A stretch of DNA of 64,000 bases from Thysanoteuthis rhombus. Its lineage: Eukaryota; Mollusca; Cephalopoda; Oegopsida; Thysanoteuthidae. The notes below the pieces were generated by a model that saw nothing but the letters and a program-made list of their open reading frames with translations, was not told the origin of the DNA and did not search any database. Both the position numbers and the translations under genes were made by a program. Positions 44,701 to 59,700 of this stretch are shown in pieces (within the stretch, counting starts at the first letter, position 1; every line of letters starts with the position of its first letter). Location: NCBI GenBank assembly GCA_963457665.1, contig OY735222.1, positions 34,282,414 to 34,346,413 of the forward strand, read 5' to 3'.

Positions 44701-47700
44701 TATTTAAATTGAATAAGTCTTCATCTGAATTTAGAGAGAATAGTTTTTAAAATTAAATGAATTTAGTGACAAATTTCATCACTCAGCCTCATTGAGTGTT
44801 GACCCAAATCCTTAATTTTAGAGACAGAGTTGACTTTTAATTTGACAATTTTAAAGGTATAAAAAATGTAAGAAGATTGATTTGCAAACTGAAATTATTT
44901 ATGTGATGAATGGTATCTTTAAAACTGATAGAAATTGACACATTTGTTAATAGACATGAAGTTGGATTTTATTCTCAGTAAAACTGTGTTGAATATGATA
45001 ATTGCTATCTCTTTCTCTAAATGTTTGTCCTTGACTAGCATTGTTGTATACCACTGAGTTCTTTTTGTTGAAATCCACATCTGCAGTTTTATATCATAAA
45101 ATTACATTATAAAAAGTTTGTAAATATTCCCAATAGGACCTATTTCTCATTAAAGCCGAAACTTTAGAAATTTGATAATGCATTTATCGACTCTCCTGTG
45201 ATTAAGAAGTAAAATATTAACATACATACTCATAAGCATGAAAAATCTGACAAGAGACAATTTGGCTATGTTTTTCTAAATAAGAAGTGCAATGTCAGTT
45301 ACCAGAGACTCTCTGGTACTCATTTACGAGTAATGTGATCTTGATAAAATCTTGGAAAAAATGTTGACCCTTTTCTCTGCCAAAAACATTTTGCCCTGAA
45401 AAACCCAAGAATAACAGCATGGTATCTTCTTCATCACCATGGGTTGTTCTTGCAGAGCAACTAAAAGGAAATCTTTTCAACCAGAGTGCAGAGAAATCAA
45501 TCAACAATTGAGATATTAGACAAACTCTTGCTGTTTTGGCACAATACTTTCAAACTTTCCAGCTGTAGCTTCTTCATCTGCTCATTTTCACAGTGCAGGC
45601 AGGTAGATTTCTTAGTCAAGAATTTGATATGAACTGCCCACTATCAAAGTTGACAACTTTTTGTTATCTACTTGGGGGCAATTTGAAGCACTGTTCAGTC
45701 AAAGTATCTAGTGTGTGGGGAATATCCATTCAGAAAATTGCTTATTTATTCATAGGAAGCATTTCTCCAAATATTCACCGATGGCCATAAACAGCACTTT
45801 GAATTGTAATAAAATCTTGGGAATGTCAGGTTTGAAAAAAGTATTAAATGATCCTCATGGCTGTTAGTCTTCTTACATGAATCCTCTTTGAATATTTTAG
45901 ATTGTGAAATGAGGACAATGTTCAGAAAACCCATCCAAAACAATTTGCTTTGTGTTTGAATGGAGATGATATTAGCAGATCTGATTGATTTGATACAGAA
46001 AAAAGTAAACACATTGAAATCTACAAATGGCAAATCCTCCATACTTTAATTTGTATCCTATTGTTGAATTACAATTCTTTACTTTACACTAATTGATTGC
46101 AAATCTCCTGAGGTGAATGCTTGAAAAAAATTAACTCTTTTCTTGTCTGGCATGTACACATAGAGAATGACTATCAAAGATATTTATGAAGAAATCTTTT
46201 GAAGTATATGGTGCATCATCAATGATTTGAAGGATGAGTATGCAAACTCTAGCACTCAGAGCCATTGTTTAATGTCAAAATGAATAGGTTCTCTGAAAGC
46301 ACAGTCTTCATTCATTCTACTCCCCTTTCCCCTTGGATTTTTTAAAATTATTTTAATTGTCATTTCTGGTTGACCATTATATTTGTTTGTTCACACTAAC
46401 ATTAGACATTTTGTTACACAGTATTTTTTAGTCAATCACTGTGACTTGGTAAACTTGGTGGTATTTTTTTTTTTTCTTTTTCTTTTTACAATGCTTTTTC
46501 TATGGCTTGACACCACAATCATCACATTCATTAGAAATTGTCAACCACCAAGCAACATAGCTGTCATTCCATTTTTAAGTGGTTTTTGGAGGACTTCATG
46601 GTTCCCAGGTGTCTTGGAAAATGCTCTCTGTGAAATGTCCTGGAAAATTATTTCAGCATTTTCATATTTACTTTTACCTGAGAATGAACTACCTGGCTGT
46701 TTATCAAGGCTCCTCAAAATGGATAACGGTATCATCTGAAAGGAATTACTTTTTATCAGGGCCGTAATGAGTGACCCCCCCCCCCAAAAAAAAACTTCTT
46801 ACCAAAAAATACATATTATCATCTCAGATTGCTAAATGGAATTTGGGTCCTGAGATGCGAGGAAATACAAAATTCAAACTCCCAACTACATTTGGTTTGG
46901 TTACTTCTTGAGACCACCAAAATTTTTCTCCTGTTCATGCAGCATTTCACTTTGAAAATTTAATTTGTTCAGGGTTTATTTTGATTTTATTTGAATTAGT
47001 TTTGTTTTGCATATCATGCTTGTTTTTTTTTTTTTTTTCTTGTTTTTTTTTGACATAGTTGCTGCTTATTATTCACTACATTATGTTCATTATCAAGTCA
47101 AACAATAAACTAAGCTTTTTTTTTCTCTCCCTTATTACAATCTCTAAAAAAAACTTGCCGTTTTATAGTAATTTGTTTTGTGCAGTATCCTGAATAGGAA
47201 TTAAATGTTATTACGTGTGTTTTTATTATCAAATCCTAGTATGAATTTGACTGTAAAAGTAAATGATACATGCTGCACTACTGGTAGACGTGAAAGTGTT
47301 CTTTGACACAAAAAGAGAACTAGATCATCACTGGAAAATGATCTTAAGAAAAAAGTGTACAGGCTGCACCAACAGAGTTAGAGGGCTGAAAATTAAAACC
47401 TATACTTATCATAATTTTATGTCTAGGAAAAAAAAAAATTTTTTTTTTCTAAATTCAGACTTTTTAATGATCATTGCTGTACAGGTTGGTTGGGCATCGA
47501 ACATATATTATTCCCACATCTGCAAATTACTGCCCAACAAAATATGAATGAAGCCACATTTTTTTTTTTCATTGATCACCCCTCCAAATCTGCATCTTTT
47601 ATAAGGGTATTGAAATAACTTCTTCATTGACCACCCCTTTTCCCTAGTTTTCAATTGGTCACCCCAACACTGCATGCTGCTGAAAGATGTCAATCATGTG

Positions 47701-50700
47701 ACAGTTTCTATTGGGTAACTGGCCAGACCTTCTTCTCAAGTATTTGATCATGTGAGTTTCTTGATTCATGTATTGCTCTATTTGTACATGAGATATTTGT
47801 CTGTTTTCTTTTGTTAGCTGTGGATCTATCCTATGGTGCTGTCTATTGTTCGTCTTGTGGAGATTATGTCTATGATAAAGAATTGGAAGATTTGGCAAAG
47901 GATCAGATAAGAAGATCAGCTTGTTCCCTTGGTAAGTTACTATGTTACCCTATGATAATCTAACCTCCTTGATACTAGTTTGATATTGGAAAAAATGAAT
48001 AACTCTCATGATACCATTTAACAAGTGCTGAGCATTACCTACTTATTTTATCTACTTGAACACATAAAATGAATATGGAATAGAGAATGATGGTTCAGTT
48101 TTTGAACACATTTACTTTTCTTAACATTACAGCAGTTTACATCTAATGAATTGCATTTGTGATAAATTTCAACTTTTGGAGTCTATCTTTAAAGGAATAT
48201 CTATGTAAAAATAACGCAATACTTTTGATAGATTTAATTTCATTGGTGATCTGTTTATAACCTTTGAGTTGCAGCACCTGGTGTGACTCTACAGTTTTTG
48301 CAGGTGGAGTTCATGTATGATTGTGTAGGTGTTGTCACAGTGCTCTCTCCATTCTTCCTAGCCGTCATCTCTCCTCTTCTTGCTGATCTGTATACCTGCT
48401 TTGATGGCAAGTTCCAATCGGCTGCAGTTTCCCAACCTGCTTTTAGGTTTTCTTTACTAGTGTCTGTATCAGATGATTCATGAAATTGAGTTCAAAACTG
48501 CTGTAAATAGTTGTGAGTTTTCTGTGATGTGCTTCCTGGCAAGTTGCTTGTAAAACAATGTCTTAACTAAGGCTTCGTTTTTACAAATTCATCAGACGAA
48601 TCTTTCAGATGATGTTTGATTAGTAATTCTTCGATAAAAATTGTTGATTCATTTAGTTATTTCACACTTGTTCACAATCTCAAAAAAAATGTTGATTATA
48701 CAATGTGCAGAAACAGTTCATCAGTATAATTATCCTACATTTTTTATCTTGTACAAAGGTATAAAAGAACAGTTTTCACCTTGGGAACCTGACCAATGTG
48801 ACGTGGATTTACTATCCAAAAACAGAAAAAGACTAAAAGTGGAAGACAATTCTACTATTGGTGAGTTGCATACACCTTTTGATTTAATTTGTGCTTTTTT
48901 TTTCATCAATCTGCATTACTCAATGTTACCTTTTTATTCTTGTAGGTTTAAGAGGCCTCATCAATCTGGGGAACACTTGTTTTATGAACTGTATCGTCCA
49001 AGCTCTGACACACACACCAATATTGCGAGACTTCTTCTTGGCTGACCAGCATGTTTGCCAGATGGACAATGAAGCCCAGAAGTGCTTGGTGTGTGAGATG
49101 TCTCGCCTTTTCCAGGAGGTGAGTGTGTTGGTTTTTTCTATTTATTTATTTATTTTTATTTTGTGTTGCACAGTTTAAATGTATTGAAAAATGTTTTACT
49201 GCCTCCGTACATTCCAGTAATTTTTATTAAAAAACATATAATTTGTACCATAACTTGAAATAGGATTAGCCAAATAATTTAAAAAAAAAAAAAAAAATTT
49301 TTTTTACTTTCTTCTGCTAAGAAAAGCTCCATAAAATTACCTTCTTAAATTGAAGTTCATTTGTATGTGTGATGATTAGATTTATACAACTGTGAAAACA
49401 GCAGCAGTGCCTGTATTAAAGCCTTCATCTGATGTTGACATGGGGTCAGGCATGGTTTTGTATATATTTGTTGAAAAATGTGTATAGAACTGAGAAAATG
49501 ATGTAAAGAAAGTTGGCATTTTGGTAAAAAAAAAAGACAAGACTTGAGGCTGATTAGTACATCTTAATTATGTCATAACTGGTATTATACATTCATTGTG
49601 CACTTTATATTTTAAGTATATTGCTTTTCAATACGTCTCTCTATTTACTGAATTCTTTCCAACCAAACATTGTTTTGTTTTATTTATTTTTTTGAAAAGC
49701 TATGGAAATAACAATGTTATGAATAAGAGAAAAAGATCAATATGGGTGAGAGAACAGAGCAAAGTAAAACATATTATAGAAAGTAAAAAAAAAAAATTAA
49801 AGAATATCATAGATAAAACAAAATGAAGACAGGTTAGCGAATGATAACAGATGGTATGAAAATTAAATAGATAGGTACCCAGAAGAGAGCAAATGCAGAT
49901 GACAAGACATGAGATGACATAGGAAAGTTAGTAGGCAAGACATGGCAGAGGTTAGCACAGTCAGGATCAACATGAAAGGAGTTTGGGAAAGTATTTGACC
50001 AGCAGTGGACTTGAGGATGGCTGATAAGATATTTATATATATATATGTATATAAATTTTAGGGTGGTGCAAAAATAATTGGTTTTCACCATCAATTTCAA
50101 AGTAGTATATCTCAGCTTAGAATAAAGGTCATTTATCAACATCACAATCCAGAAACCAGTTTATTCATTTCGGAAGCATCGAATTCTGGGTTCCTTGATT
50201 GACATTATTGATTATTAGTTTCCACTTCTACTGAAATGAAGTCCATTTGATTTCAGAAATTGTTTCGGCTTCAAAGTTGATTTGACCAAATTGAGATTAT
50301 GATGTTCAGTGTTCGTTTTTCCTTCATATTCATTTCTATTCTTTCATAAAATGAATCTTCATAGAATTTTCGTTGAGAGAGAGAAAAAGAAAAAAAGTTT
50401 CTAAAGCATTCCAAATTCTCCTTCAGAAAGGAAATAATTCCAATGAGGCTAGGTATTATGTGAATATTCCGTTAATTGTACTGAATGGAAACTCACTTAG
50501 GTAATTACTAAAAAAAGAAATAACAAGTATATATGTCTTCATTTTGATTTCAGTTTTATTCAGGAAATCGCGCACCACACATCCCATATCGTTTGTTGCA
50601 CCTTGTCTGGACCAATGCCCGACATCTTGCTGGCTATGAACAACAGGATGCCCATGAATTTCTCATAGCAGCACTTGATGTTTTGCATCGACACTGTAAA

Positions 50701-53700
50701 GGTAAGTTCTGTAAATGCTTTTCCAATATCCAGATTCTTGGCTTTTTACTTCTACATTTTTTTTTTTTTTCTTTCTCTCTTCCCCTTGGTTTGTCTTGCT
50801 AATTTTTAATGTATTTTTTTTCTTTTCTAGGAACGAATGGCCTCTCTTACAACAATCCCCATCACTGCAACTGTATAATTGATCAAATATTCACAGGTGG
50901 CTTACAGTCAGATGTCACTTGTCAGGAGTGCAAGTAAGCTTACTTAGAAATATCAAATTTAAATATAAGCATTTCAGTTGTACAATCTGACCCTGAACAA
51001 ACTTTCCATTTTATCCCGAATATCGTATGTTGATTCTCATCTGTTTAGGGCAATCTTTCATCTTTGTCTCTGTCTTATTTGTCTTTTTGGTCGAGAAAAT
51101 TGGATTTAAAATGTTAACATTTTATGCCTCAATTCTCTTTTCACTGTTGTAAAATGTTCATTAGTTTGAAATTAAAAAAAAAAATAACCCAGGTTAAATA
51201 TTTTCTTATCGGTTATTTCATTTAGCAGTACAAGTAACTTGACTGATATTTCTACTTTTGACAAAAATCATCTCAATAGTTATATAATAATAGATAATGA
51301 CTAAACAAGGGTTTTTCTTTTGCGTCTTATTTTTATGCAAAATACTCATCAACTTTGAGTTTAAAAATGCTTTTTTCTTCTATCAAGTCCATATAAAAAA
51401 CTTTGAGACATCCCCCTAATTTAATGCAGTTTACGATATGAGGAAGATGGTTGGACTTGAACATTTTTACTACTCACAAGTCTGGAAAATTGTGAACGAA
51501 AAGAAATTCCCTTTGAACCCATAAACCCAATATTTCTGACTATTTTACTATACCACTAGCCCATTTGATGACAGAGATGACAAAAGACGTACCCAGCCCC
51601 ATCTAAGAAATATATTTGACTCGTGCTGACGAACCAACTGTAAAAATTAAATGAGGGTGGGGGGTTAGTCATTGATGTAAATGTTTTGTTTTTATTAATG
51701 ATTATTTAAGATATTTTCACTATCTGATATCACTATACACCCTCCTATACACCCTCACCATTCTTCATATTATAGTGAATACTTTCCCATCAAATTCTTT
51801 TTTCATTTGATTAATAATTTTTCTTTTCAAGTAATGTGTCCACAACAATTGACCCAATCTGGGACATCTCATTGGATTTGGGTCCCGGGCCTCCTTGCAG
51901 TACTCCAACCACAGCACCAAGCAGTACCTCTTCTTCCACGACTGGTGCTGCTTCTGTGACTGCATCTGCAAACTCTACTTCCACTCCCATCACTACCAAT
52001 TCTACCAACACAACTTCAAATAATAACACCAATAATGGTTCAACAAATTCTCCAGCTTCAAGTAAGTTGCATTAATGTTCACTACTATTATTCAGAACAT
52101 TTGTAGATTTTTTCGTTAAGATTACACCGTATCAGATATGCTTGAATCACAGTTTAAATTCTTCATCATTTTGTCTGTTTGATACATAGTATAAAGTATT
52201 ATAGATTTTTATGGCCGAATATTTTTACAAGAAAAGTTACTGCTAATCTTCTATGTACACAAGAGTTTCAATCATCAATGTGTTCATGTTTTATATGAAT
52301 TTCATTTATTTATTACTTTTTTTTTGTATTTCTTGAGTTTTTTTGGCTTCTCTTACATTATCCGTGAGTTGTGCAATTTTAATGAAAGTAGTTTTTCTTT
52401 GTTGATATTTAAAGAATTGATTTCATTGAATTTTGTGTATCAATTTTTGACTTTGGCAAAATTTCTTGTGCACAAAAACTGATTGAATTTAAAGACCAAA
52501 AATTGAGTGCTTATTAGATAAGATATGAATTTATATATTATGAATAGTGTTATAGCTCTGGAATTTTAGAGGAAATTTAGCCATGTACAGAGATGTCCTC
52601 TTCAGACAAGTAAAAAAATTTACTCATTGTTTTATAATTTAGACTTGCCATAGATAGTGTTTACTCTTTAAAGTGTCAAATTTATCAGATCTACTTTTTT
52701 CCCCTGGCACATCAGCTCAGCTTGTATTCAAACACAAAAATTATATTTGATTGGTTTTCTGAACATTTTTCTTATTTCCAAAATATTCCAATAAAATTCA
52801 TATAAAATGACTGACTTGATGCTGAGTATCATTTAATACCTTATTTAAAAAAAAAAAAATTTAATTTATAAACCTGCTGTTTTCAAGTTTCATTACATGT
52901 CATAGAAATCACAAAAAGGTTCTATTTATAGCCATTAGTGAATATTGGGAGAAATCCTTCCAACTGAATAAATATGCATTTTTCTGAATTGATATTTCCC
53001 ATGCACACTGGATACTTGTTGATGCATCAAGGTGAAACAGGACCTTTTAAATTTAGAGAAATTACCTTGTCTATGATGTCATTTACCTTATCTCATTATA
53101 GTATCATTCAAAGACAAGAGACAAGGCATTAACTCCTTATGACTACAGTAAATGCTTGATTATCTTTGTATAATTCTTTAGAAATGTAAAACCATATTTA
53201 CATCACAAACGGTAGAAAATGAATCAAGTACTAATCATAACAAATTATTGTCACTGCCAGACTGAAATGCATTTAATATCTGTATTTTTTGCTTATTCTC
53301 TTATCTGTACAAATACATTGTTGAAAATGTGAGGAAAGGCTGCAGATATACCTATGAATAAGTGATGAGAAAAGATTACATTACAGGCCCCATCCCTGAG
53401 ATATCTCATTATTACAGTCCTTTTCATATGAATTAGCTTTTATTTCTTATTTGTTTGATAAACAAAATTTGTACAGAACATTTTCCACTTTTTTCTAACT
53501 TACCTCTTCATGATGTTTTGTATGTGAGAATTCTATATCTCTTTTTTTTTTTCAGGTTTCTCAAACAGTCCTGGGAATTATGAACCTACTTCATTGGTAG
53601 AATGTTTAAAACGGTAACTACATTATCTTCTACCATTCAACTATCAGCTTTCTTTGTAAAATTTCATTTCTATGTTGGTTTATATATCGGCACCTTTTTA

Positions 53701-56700
53701 AAAAAATCATTTCGGCAGATAATGTGACATCGGAAGCATCTAAGGAACCCCCGCCCCAATTAAAACCCAAAATGGATTTGTTCTGATACAAAAGCATGGA
53801 CTAAACACAGAGCTAAAACCATAAAGTTCAAACTGAAATTTGTCTCGTCTTATCTGAAGATAGTTGAAACACAGTAATTTTCATTTGCTATGAATTTATA
53901 TTATTGATAATATATACAGTAGACAGAAAAACTGAGGTATTTTATAAAAATTGTTTTCTTTTAGTACTACAAATTGATGATGTTAGTATGTACCAATTGA
54001 TATTGGAGTATTACCTTGGAAATTACTTGGTCATTTGTAAATTAGGAAACTTCATATACCAACATCAATACTTGATTTCATTTTAGTTCACAATTTTAAA
54101 AAATTATTTGACTTCTATTTTGTTTATTTATTTTTACTTTTAGTTTTACTAAACCCGAACATTTGGGCAGCTCCGCAAAAATAAAATGTAGCAGTTGCCA
54201 TAGTTATCAAGAATCGACGAAACAGTTGACTATGAAGAAATTGCCAGTGGTTGCTTGTTTTCACCTAAAGGTAAGTCCCTGTTCAAATTTCCTCCTTTTT
54301 TTGATAAAATTCATATTTATCTTGATAAATTTGCACAAAGTTACTATATATTTGTATATATCATTTTCAGTTTCAATGATTTTTATTTTATTTTTTTTTC
54401 AATAGAAATACATGAATATGGGATTTTTCTGATAGATGTATGAAAAATTTAATTTTGTCTACTGATCTACAGAAAATTGTTGTCTTTCAATTGCCTGCCA
54501 TTTTCAACTTGCAAACTCTTGCTCTTTCAATAACATTTCAAAGGATATATAGTTGTAGCCAATTTATACTTTCTTGGATATCATTCTTGGACTCCTGGAC
54601 AGTCTTTGGTTTGGTAACATTGACCTTCATCTTTCAAATGCTCCAAAGGAAATACCTGGGAGCTATTAAATTTTTCAGGTTTTTCCTAATACATAACTGT
54701 TGTGTTGAAAGAAACAAATACTCCCTTCCTATTGTTCATGTGTACACGTGTGTGTGTATATATATATAGATAGATGTGTGTGTGTGTGTGTGTGTATATG
54801 TGCATGTGTGTATACATATATATATATGTATTTGTGTGTATTCTTTTATCTCAAAATTTTATATTATCATTCCGTTGGTATAGTTCAATGCATTTCCACA
54901 GGGGCCAGCCATCTATTTCAAAGGAAACCATAAGCGACGGATTAAAGAGAAAAATATGCTGTTTACATGTTTGATGCTGAAAAGGAAAATCTGAATATTT
55001 CTGTGTTTTGTTGTTTAGTGGGAGCGTGAGGGGAGCTGTTTGTATCAGTGTAAATGAGGGTGACATTTGGTTTAAAATGGGATGGACCTATGAGAGGCAG
55101 GTATGTTTCCTGTCTGAGTATTTTGATTGTCTTAGATAAGAACCTATCACTACCTTTCTTTTTCTTATATATATATATATGTGTGTGTATATAGGGAATG
55201 AGATAGACTCTGGAGTAAAAGTATATGGAGACTTTAATTAATACGTGTGTGTGTGTGTGCATTTACCATAAAGTGGCGGCTCATTTATTCTAACGAGTAT
55301 TAGCTTAAATCTAGCCACATTTTCTTGATATCATTTTCTTCAGTTACTATCAATCAAAGTTTTGAACACACGTGTTCATTAGCTCATTTGCCCCAGCTTA
55401 GTCAGTTACTTCTCTTCTTTTCCTTTCATTCTCATTAACATCCTGGTCAGTGAAGTTACCATTCTTTGACCATAACTATATAATCTTCATTCATTAATCC
55501 TCCCTGATACGAGAATCTTCGACAGCTTTATAGCTACTCAACACAAACACAGCAATTTATTCACTTATCAATTGGCCCATTTTAGCTCTTTACGCCCCAA
55601 AATCAACCAGTCGCCTATCAATAATCTTGATTTGTCAAACCCACCACATATTATGGGCATTACTGATCAGGTTCCATTCAGTTAATAAACCAAACAGCAT
55701 TATACCTGTCATGTCATTAGTTTCCCTAACTAATAACTTTTTTCCTACATTTCATTTTAATGTACAGGAATAACATAATAACCAACTCCTTCCCTATCTA
55801 TAGAGATGCTATGTAGTAAGTTAAACAGGTCTCTTCTATCATGAACAATCTCATTAATGTTTACATGTATTATCTTCTCCGCCTTGTATATATGTATTAT
55901 CATGAATGTCTCTCATCGTTTAATGTACATCCTCTTTGTTTGTCTAATCATTCGTTAGTGTTTTTATTAGAAACTCGGTTTAATCTCTGTCTCTATCCAT
56001 ACTTGACAAATGTGAATTTTCCCTCTCATCTTGTCAATTATTGACCACCTTCATTCATGAACACTTCTAGTGATGTCAGCATGTAATGGTGAAAACAAAA
56101 CACGTGGAGTCAAATACCTTTGTCTTCAACAGCTACACTATCTTGTCACTACCTAAAACCAACTAGCATTTCTACTCTCCCTCACACAATATGAGAATCA
56201 TTATACCTATGAATTTAGTGTTAACTAATACTTTGTTTTTTGTTATTACTTTCTTTAAATATGTATTGTTTAGTTTTTGAAAGAAATTTCTTTTCATTTT
56301 GATTTGAATCAAAGTTTACTTGTATGATCATCAATAGCTAATATCACAGATGGTTCAAATGGCTGAAAACATGAAAGATAGCTTGATTGACTTTAAAAAA
56401 AATATTTTCAAACATACATTGCCGAGTACATGTTGCATTCAGATAGGGAAAAATCAATGAGACCTATCGGTATAAACTGACCGTACTTGACAAATATGCA
56501 CAATTACAGTAGAAATAATGAAAATATCTGCAAAGGAAGAAAGTATTCTGGGTTTTTTTTTTTTTTACATCTATGTAATTTTACTACACTTCGGAACCTG
56601 AAATACAATGTTAACACTTTGGCATTCTATTGCAGCATTTCTGATTAGTCAAAAAGCCATACCAAGAGTAACTAAGAAGCCTTGTGTAATGTTATGTTGA

Positions 56701-59700
56701 AAAAAAAAATGATTCTAAAAAAAAACTATTTTAATGATACTGTCAAATAATGAAGAAAGAAATCCTGATAACCTAATCTGGAATGCTTCTTTGGATATCA
56801 GTGAAGACTTCACATGACTCTTTCTCAGCCTCAACTAATGAGAAGACAATTATTCTTGAGGTAAATACTAATGTGTTTTAAGCCAGCTCTACAAACATCT
56901 GCACTCACTTCACAAAAAAATAGATTTTTTGGTGGTGAGGAAAACTAGTTTTCCTTATTTTCATGAGGAATAGAAAGAATTTCATTATCTCTAATCTTTT
57001 TCCAGACTTCATTTTGATTTATGGGTTTGGTTTTCTATCTCTAAAAAAATATATATATCTACAAAGGTTTTGTCTATTTGATTATCTGTATGTGACTGAA
57101 TGGATCAAAAACTGCTTAGAAAAATCAATGGAGGTTGGAAGAGGAAAGAACTGGTAAAGCTTTTTATTTTCTAGTATTGTTCTTTATCTGATTTTCTTTA
57201 TTTTTATTTCTAAAACATTAATTGAATTTTGTCACATTCTTTTATCAATAATTTTAATATATATTTTGATATTTGGTTCTGGTAATTGATAGTTCTGGAT
57301 CTAGATGTTGGAGATTCTGGTAGACATTACCCTTTTTTTTTTCTAATTGAAATCCCGCTGCATTTACCAAGTAAATCAATACTTTTGCTAATCATGAGAT
57401 AGCAATAGAGCTACAGAGCTGAAAATCCAGACATTTACTTTTTCTAGAGAAAACTTTTTTCTTTTTTTTGTTCTTTTGAATCTATCTCATGTTTTTTTTT
57501 TTTTTTGTGAATGGTTCAATTTACAATGTAAATTTATACTGATTTGGTACTTGAGTTTGTGTCCTGCAGCATTCATGTTTGTTTCCTGGGGGTGGCAGGG
57601 GGTATTGGAAAATGAAAATTTTTTTTTTAGTGATTGCCATCCAACAAAAGGTGAAAGAAGTAACCCCCTTTTTTAATTGATCACCCCTAATACAGCATAC
57701 TACCAAAAAAAGATGATCGTATGACTGTTTTAATAGAGTGACTAACCAGACCTATTTCATCATTGATTTAAAGAAAGATTTTACTCCTGAAGATAAGCTC
57801 TTACTTTGCATTAAACTCAATACGTCAGATGATCAGTTTCCTTATGTGCTGTGATGTAGACATTATTCTAAAGGCCTCCCCCCCTTTCTGAATTATTGTC
57901 AGCAATATCTGCCTTTTTTGATATTACCTCAGATTATGGCTTCCTCTTGTCTAATTTTTGGTTTGTGTCTCCTTAATATTTCTTGAAACAACTGCTCGGG
58001 ATATTTTACTCAAAGATTTTGCTTATATTTATCTTGTATCTAATTTAAGTGCTCTGTAGTTTTGCTATGGAAAAACCATCCTGATTTTTTTATTTTTTTT
58101 ATTTGTCCACTCCTCTTATGTCGGGTTGATTTACTGTAGCCTTATAATTGTTATCCTTCATTCACTGTGGATCCACGAGATAATCTTGAAAACAAATATC
58201 TTTTCTAAAGTGGATTGTATCGTTTCTGCTCTTGAGTAATGTAAACCGGTTAAAAATAAAAATTTTTTTTGAACCCATAAGCCGAATATTTCAGCCTGAG
58301 CACTATTTCACTACACTTGAAGCCTATTTGATGATAGGTGACACAACTCTCACCCAAACTCAAATATATTTGCCTTATGCTGACAAACCAACTGTAAAAA
58401 TTAAATGAATTAGACAAAAACATTCCAGTGGTCAATTTATGAATCGACCCAATACAGATACAGGATGTGTGAAGTCACAGCAGCTTATAGGTTGAAAGGA
58501 TGAAGTCATTGGTGTTGATACGTAAATACTGATATTTTATATACTTTCCACTATATTGCATTATTCAAGAATAGCTCTCTTCTATCATCATCATCATCAG
58601 TCAGTTAGCGTCTGTCATTGGACATGGACCAACCCCAAGATTTTCCAGACCTCTCTATCGTAGACATTGCAAAGCCTGTATTTACTTAATTTATCTAGCT
58701 CATCACGCCATCTTATTTTTTGTTGGCCCTGCTCCTGATATCTGGGAATCCACGTTGTAAGATATGATGTCCAGCAGTTGTCTGACATTCTTGCAACATG
58801 TCCAACCCATTGCCATTTGAGTTTTCTAACAGTTTCTCTGATGTCTCAGACTCCAGTCTCTTCTCTGATATACGGTGCTGTCTTATGATCTCTCCATGTG
58901 AGGTTGAGCATGATTCTCTTGTGTGTATGTTGCATGGTTCTCAGTTTGAGGATAAATCTTTTGGCTATGTTTCAGCTCCGTATGTGACTATCAGTAGGAT
59001 ACATTAGTTTTATTCCCTTCTTTTTAAGACCAATGGAATTTTCTTGTACTTGAAAGTGGAGCTTGCTCCACTGAAAAACTTGCCAACTTTGTGTGAACCT
59101 TTGCTTTATTTCTTCTTTTGATGTCCTTGGTAGATGTAGTGGTCTTCTCTAGTTCTACATTTTTGATTCTATAGGACGCATCTTTGTCCCCAACATGTTT
59201 GTTGAACATAACATTTGTTTTGCTGAAGTTCATGTGGAGACCCAACTTCCTTGCTGGCTTCATTTAGCTTGTCTAGCATTATTTGGAGATCATTAAGGTT
59301 CTTTTTGTTTATCTGTTCAAATCTCAGTTTTTATACAATTGACAATGACTGCCATCCATCACTCACTCTTGAATATTGCCCATACATGGTTCATGGTTCT
59401 GTCATGGTTGGCTTTCTTAGACCACAACACTTGTGGTATGAGACACCTGTGGTATGAAACACCTGTATTAGTTTAATGATTCATCTCTATGCATAAATCC
59501 TCTCAATGGGGCCAATCTATGAACATGTCTTCTAGGTATTTGAGCCAGACTGATAGTGTCTATTTTAAAGAACCAGTTCCTCAAATTCAACATAGATGTC
59601 AGATATCACTAGTGATAACAGTAACTCTTTAGCCAAACTTTCATCTCTGTTGGGTTCTGATTGAAAATTGACAAAATGTCATCGTTCCTCTCGGTTTGTT

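Noticed and set aside
48641-49045. A 134-codon ORF spanning USP22 exons 4 and 5
   Set aside because: It runs through a clear 85-bp intron and switches out of the conserved frame. The spliced reading matches the family exactly.
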